Below, in pieces: positions 15,660-18,955 of a stretch of DNA of 18,955 nt. This DNA comes from CAYLMG01 sp964464635. GTDB taxonomy: Bacteria > Planctomycetota > Phycisphaerae > Sedimentisphaerales > Anaerobacaceae. The stretch lies in contig CAYXGT010000058.1 of assembly GCA_964464635.1 (NCBI GenBank), positions 1-18,955 on the forward strand, in the 5' to 3' direction. The notes below the pieces were generated by a model that was not told where the DNA came from, made no database searches, and saw only the letters and a program-made list of their open reading frames with translations. Numbering within the stretch: position 1 is the stretch's first letter; every line of letters begins with the position of its first letter. A program made the translations under genes and the position numbers.

Positions 15660-15848
15660 ATGCTACCGGTAAAAAAAACCAGTAAATCGAGAACAAGGAC
15701 AAGGCGAAGCCATCATCGGCTCAAGCCGATTAACTATTCTGTCTGCAAGAAGTGTGACCAGGCAAAGCTGCCTCATGCAGCCTGCCAGAACTGCGGTTAC
15801 CTCAATCCAACAATAACCTTAAAGATCGTCAAGGAGGAAAACGCCTGA
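15660..15848 (+). CDS. rpmF: 50S ribosomal protein L32
   Basis: A 62-residue, strongly basic protein of the large ribosomal subunit. The N-terminal PVKKTSKSRTRTRRSHHRL is the family signature. A zinc-ribbon with four cysteines (Cys29, Cys32, Cys42, Cys45; CKKC and CQNC) is intact, so this is the zinc-binding form of L32. Length is normal. ATGGAG nine bases before the ATG supports the start. It is the first gene of the L32/fatty-acid operon, with plsX starting three bases after its stop. This linkage of L32 to plsX is widespread in bacteria and couples ribosome and membrane-lipid production. Confidence 0.97.
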   Translation: MLPVKKTSKSRTRTRRSHHRLKPINYSVCKKCDQAKLPHAACQNCGYLNPTITLKIVKEENA

Positions 15849-15851
15849 CAA

Positions 15852-16862
15852 ATGCGAATCGCAATTGATGCAATGGGCGGAGACAATGCACCGGGTGAAA
15901 TTGTCGCTGGTACCATCGATTCGATTGAGCTGCTCGACAGGGACGATGAGCTGATTCTTGTCGGACAGCGGCAAATCATCGAGCCGCTTGTCCCTTCGCG
16001 GGAATCCCGGCAGGGTGTTCTGCGCATAGTGGATGCGCCGGATGTTATCGGGATGGATGAGCCTCCCATCGAGTCTCTGCGAAAAAAGATTAGAAGCTCC
16101 ATTGCCGTGATGGCCAAGCTCGCGAAAAGAAACGAAGCCGATGCTGTAATCTCAGCCGGCAACACCGGTGCCTGCGTTGCCGCGTTTCAGATGAGAATGA
16201 GAAACCTGCCCGGTGTCAACCGCCCAGGTATCGCCGTGGTCTTTCCGACTTTTGAAGGACCTGTCACCATCTGCGATGTCGGCGCAAATATCGCCTGCAA
16301 ACCGATAAATCTTTACCAGTATGCGATAATGAGCTGCATATATGCGAAGAATGTGCTCGGCATAGAAAATCCGAGGGTTGGTATTATGAGCATCGGCTCG
16401 GAGGATGCAAAGGGAAACGAGATTGTAAAAGGTGCACGAGGAATGATAAAAGCCGACCCTTCAATCAACTTTCTGGGAAATATCGAGGGAAGGGACATCT
16501 TCAAGGGAATCTGCGACGTGGCTGTTTGTGAAGGCTTCGTCGGTAACGTCATTCTAAAGCTTACCGAGGGTCTCGTTGACGGCTTGTTCAAGGCAATAAA
16601 ACACGAGCTTATCCAGGAAAAGCTCAGGCTTGCGATGGAATTCAAGCCCGTTATGATGAGAATTTATCAAAAATACGACTATAATGAATACGGCGGTGCC
16701 CCCCTGCTCGGTGTCAACGGAAATGCTATTATATGTCACGGCTCAAGCACGAGCAGAACAATTAAAAATGCCGTACTTGCTTCAAAAAGATTCTACACTG
16801 CAAATGTTAATGAGAAAATCACCGAACGCCTCAATCAATCTTCTATAAAGGTTAACAAATGA
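15852..16862 (+). CDS. plsX: Phosphate acyltransferase PlsX
   Basis: A 336-residue enzyme that converts acyl-ACP and phosphate to acyl-phosphate, the donor used by PlsY in the first step of phosphatidic acid synthesis; peripheral at the cytoplasmic membrane. Family landmarks are present: IAIDAMGGDNAPGEIVAG at the start, AVISAGNTGA (about 96-105), NRPGIAVVFP, VGIMSIGSEDAKGN (about 176-189), ICDVAVCEGFVGNVILKLTEG (split over 220-240) and GGAPLLGVNG (about 282-291). Length is typical. AAGGAGG lies at 15831-15837, inside the end of rpmF and unusually far (14 bases) from the ATG, which suggests translational coupling. The stop overlaps the fabH start by four bases (ATGA). Confidence 0.97.
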   Translation: MRIAIDAMGGDNAPGEIVAGTIDSIELLDRDDELILVGQRQIIEPLVPSRESRQGVLRIVDAPDVIGMDEPPIESLRKKIRSSIAVMAKLAKRNEADAVISAGNTGACVAAFQMRMRNLPGVNRPGIAVVFPTFEGPVTICDVGANIACKPINLYQYAIMSCIYAKNVLGIENPRVGIMSIGSEDAKGNEIVKGARGMIKADPSINFLGNIEGRDIFKGICDVAVCEGFVGNVILKLTEGLVDGLFKAIKHELIQEKLRLAMEFKPVMMRIYQKYDYNEYGGAPLLGVNGNAIICHGSSTSRTIKNAVLASKRFYTANVNEKITERLNQSSIKVNK

Positions 16863-17884
16863 AGAAAAACAAGGATGTTGAACAGCAATCCGGCATATAT
16901 CGGGCCGTTATAAAAGGATGCGGCTCATTTGCCCCGGAAAAAATTCTTACCAACGATGACTTCGAAAAAATGATAGATATAGATACATCAGACGAGTGGA
17001 TTACCACTCGAACCGGAATAAAAAGAAGACATATTGCCGCCAATAACGAAACCACTGCCTATCTGGCAACAGAGGCTTCGAAAAGAGCGCTTGCCGACGC
17101 AAAGCTGGACCCGAAGGAGCTCGACATTATTATGGTCGCAACAATTACACCGGAAATGGTCTTCCCGTCCACAGCCTGCTTTGTCCAGCTTAATCTCAAG
17201 GCTGTTAACGCATTTGCCTTTGATATTGCCGCCGCCTGCAGCGGATTTATATATTGCATTGCTATTTCAAAGGAATTTATAGAAAAAGGCCGGTATAAAA
17301 ACATTCTTATTATAGGCGCTGAGACTTTAACAAAAATTACAAATTACAAAGACCGGACAAGCTGTATCCTTTTCGGCGATGGAGCAGGCGCTATCGTTCT
17401 ACAGCGTTCCAGTGATGGTCAAAAGGGTATTCTGTACACTACAATGTACTCAGACCCGAATTACTGGGAGGCACTGAACTGTCGTGCTTACGGCTCGCTT
17501 TATCCGGCCGACAAAAAACTCGATGACCCTAATAAAATCTATATGGAAATTCACGGAAGAGAAGTTTATCAGCAGGCTGTTCGAAGAATTGTAGAGACTG
17601 TAAAAGAATGCCTCGATAAGTGCAATTTGACTATTGATGATATCGCTATGGTCATCTCACACCAGATGAATGAGAGAATCATCGAATCAGCCGCAAAACG
17701 CCTTGGAGTGCCGAAAGAAAAGATGTTCATAAACATAGACGAATACGGAAACACGTCAGCCGCTTCTGTACCACTTGCTTTCGATGAATGTTACAAAAAT
17801 GGCAAAGTGAAAAAAGGCGATAAGGTAATTTTTGTCGCTTTCGGAGCAGGGCTTACCTGGGGAGCGGCTGTTATTCAATTTTAA
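16859..17884 (+). CDS. fabH: 3-oxoacyl-ACP synthase III (KAS III)
   Basis: A 341-residue condensing enzyme that joins acetyl-CoA (or another short acyl-CoA) to malonyl-ACP and starts each fatty-acid chain. The catalytic triad is present: Cys127 (AAACSGF), His268 (SHQMNERI) and Asn298 (EYGNTSAASV). The dimer/active-site segments DEWITTRTGIKRRHIA (45-60) and FGDGAGAIVL (172-181) are intact. About a dozen charged residues precede the usual start of the fold (IKGCGSFAPE). The His motif reads HQMNERI rather than the common HQANxRI, a mild variation. The ATG overlaps the plsX stop by four bases, so the two are probably translationally coupled. Confidence 0.97.
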   Translation: MKKNKDVEQQSGIYRAVIKGCGSFAPEKILTNDDFEKMIDIDTSDEWITTRTGIKRRHIAANNETTAYLATEASKRALADAKLDPKELDIIMVATITPEMVFPSTACFVQLNLKAVNAFAFDIAAACSGFIYCIAISKEFIEKGRYKNILIIGAETLTKITNYKDRTSCILFGDGAGAIVLQRSSDGQKGILYTTMYSDPNYWEALNCRAYGSLYPADKKLDDPNKIYMEIHGREVYQQAVRRIVETVKECLDKCNLTIDDIAMVISHQMNERIIESAAKRLGVPKEKMFINIDEYGNTSAASVPLAFDECYKNGKVKKGDKVIFVAFGAGLTWGAAVIQF

Positions 17885-17917
17885 TAATCTTTTAATTAAC
17901 AGACAGAAGATAAGACA

Positions 17918-18865
17918 ATGAATACTGCTTTTCTATTTCCGGGTCAGGGTGCTCAGGTGGTAGGAATGGCATCTGATATCGTTCGGACCTATCCGGCTGC
18001 TGCAGAGGTTTTTGCCAGGGCCAATGCCCTGCTCGGCTACAATTTACAGAAAATCTGTTTCGAAGGCCCGCAGGAAAAGCTCAACAGCACGACCATTTCT
18101 CAGCCGGCTATCTTTACCGTATCCGCCGCGATTTTGGAAATCCTGAGAACTGAACTGGAAACAAATCCCCTCAAAGCCGATGTCACTGCAGGCCTGAGTT
18201 TGGGCGAATATACCGCCCTTTATGCGGCTGATGTGATTAATTTTGAAGATTGCCTCAGGCTCGTTCAGAAACGAGGCGAGGCTATGCAGGCTGCTGCCGA
18301 GAAAACGGACGGTTCTATGGTAAGCATCATCGGTCTTGACGAGCAGAAGGTCAGGCATCTCTGCGAACAGGCTGCTCAGGGCGAGCTGCTTGAACCTGTA
18401 AATTTCAACTGTCCGGGCCAGATTGCCGTCAGCGGCTCAAAAAACGCCTGCAGGAGAGCGGAGAAAATCGCTGTCGAGCTCGGAGCAATAAAAGCTGTCC
18501 CGCTCGCTGTAGCAGGCGCTTTTCATACCAATATGATGGCATCCGCCGCGGAAAACATCGGCACAGCGCTTCAAAAATGCCGGATAACCGACCCTGCTGA
18601 AACAAAAATTATTGCGAATGTAAACGCTGAGTATTACACCTCGACAGACCAAATCAGGCAGGGGCTTATAAAACAGTTGACTTCACCGATACTTTGGCAA
18701 AAATGTATGGAGAAACTGATAGCTGACGGCATCGAGAAGTTTTTTGAAATCGGCCCGGGCAGAGTTCTTACCAGCCTTATGAAAAGAATTGACAGAAAGA
18801 TTAAAGTCATCAATATCAGTACGTTACAGGGCCTGCAGGAATTATTACAGGCAATATGCGCTTAA
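17918..18865 (+). CDS. fabD: Malonyl-CoA:ACP transacylase
   Basis: A 315-residue enzyme that moves malonyl from CoA to ACP, supplying FabH and the elongation enzymes. It shows the FPGQGAQ opening (residues 7-13, oxyanion Gln), the nucleophilic Ser94 in GLSLGEY, the carboxylate-binding Arg119 (QKRGEAMQ), the catalytic His203 in GAFHTNMM, and the C-terminal FEIGPGRVLTSLM. Length is normal. It begins 33 bases after fabH; the ribosome site is weak (a purine-rich AGAAGA stretch). It sits in the same operon, directly before fabG. Confidence 0.97.
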   Translation: MNTAFLFPGQGAQVVGMASDIVRTYPAAAEVFARANALLGYNLQKICFEGPQEKLNSTTISQPAIFTVSAAILEILRTELETNPLKADVTAGLSLGEYTALYAADVINFEDCLRLVQKRGEAMQAAAEKTDGSMVSIIGLDEQKVRHLCEQAAQGELLEPVNFNCPGQIAVSGSKNACRRAEKIAVELGAIKAVPLAVAGAFHTNMMASAAENIGTALQKCRITDPAETKIIANVNAEYYTSTDQIRQGLIKQLTSPILWQKCMEKLIADGIEKFFEIGPGRVLTSLMKRIDRKIKVINISTLQGLQELLQAICA

Positions 18866-18880
18866 TACGGAGACTATGAG

Positions 18881-18955
18881 ATGTCGGAGCAAAGACTTGC
18901 CGTCGTAACCGGAGCTGCAAGGGGCATTGGCAGAGCTGTTGTGCTGGAATTGTTA
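18881..18955 (+). CDS. fabG: 3-oxoacyl-ACP reductase, N-terminal fragment (cut by window end)
   Basis: Only the first 25 codons are present. They encode MSEQRLAVVTGAARGIGRAV followed by VLELL, with the TGxxxGIG dinucleotide-binding motif of short-chain dehydrogenases (TGAARGIG, residues 10-17). Its place after fabD in a rpmF-plsX-fabH-fabD order makes FabG, the NADPH-dependent reductase of fatty-acid elongation, much the best reading. The CGGAG ribosome site eight bases before the ATG supports the start. The gene is not truncated biologically as far as can be seen; it simply runs off the window. Confidence 0.9.
   Translation, partial: MSEQRLAVVTGAARGIGRAVVLELL

Overview
The window looks like chromosomal DNA from a planctomycete, probably of the Phycisphaerae/Sedimentisphaerales type. 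This is inferred from protein character, not from a search. The clues are a PVC-type small basic protein at 14246-14509, very large secreted proteins combining lamin-tail, CotH-kinase and chitobiase-C-terminal-like modules, and paired dockerin-like EF-hand segments (D-x-D-G-D...V-D-F-x-D-L...W-L) on three different exported proteins. Sequence 7537-7546 is a run of ten N.

Layout. (1) 1-116: a degenerate short repeat next to a minus-strand SAM-dependent methyltransferase (121-1110). (2) 1338-4926, plus strand: a predicted envelope M16 metallopeptidase pair, consisting of an exported catalytic subunit and a lipoprotein lacking the zinc motif, then a small membrane protein of unknown function. 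(3) 4997-13954, minus strand: three consecutive secreted proteins. In transcription order these are a 1577-residue dockerin/LTD/CotH protein, an I9-S8-PA subtilase with a C-terminal dockerin-like pair that is interrupted by the N run, and a BspA/DUF285-type surface protein with about nineteen 25-residue repeats. The first and third have an identical extended -10 (ATGGTATAAT) upstream, so they may share regulation. (4) 14246-15245, minus strand: a membrane-anchored SPOR-like protein followed by the small basic protein, ending at a strong hairpin terminator (14192-14228). (5) 15246-15659: a divergent intergenic region with a good sigma-70-like promoter and a long leader hairpin. (6) 15660-18955, plus strand: rpmF-plsX-fabH-fabD-fabG (fabG cut by the window end), the classic ribosomal L32/fatty-acid-initiation operon.

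How the genes work together. PlsX links acyl-ACP to phospholipid synthesis, FabD makes malonyl-ACP, FabH performs the first condensation and FabG the first reduction, so region 6 is one pathway unit. Region 3 is a set of exported proteins carrying the same calcium-binding-like module; no cohesin or other obvious partner is encoded here, so what these modules bind is unknown. No tRNA, rRNA, CRISPR array, transposase or phage gene was seen. I do not see a clear new defence or mobile system. The most noteworthy items are the shared module on three unlike secreted proteins, the gap that probably lost no sequence, the tandem 75-bp array, and the rpmF leader hairpin.
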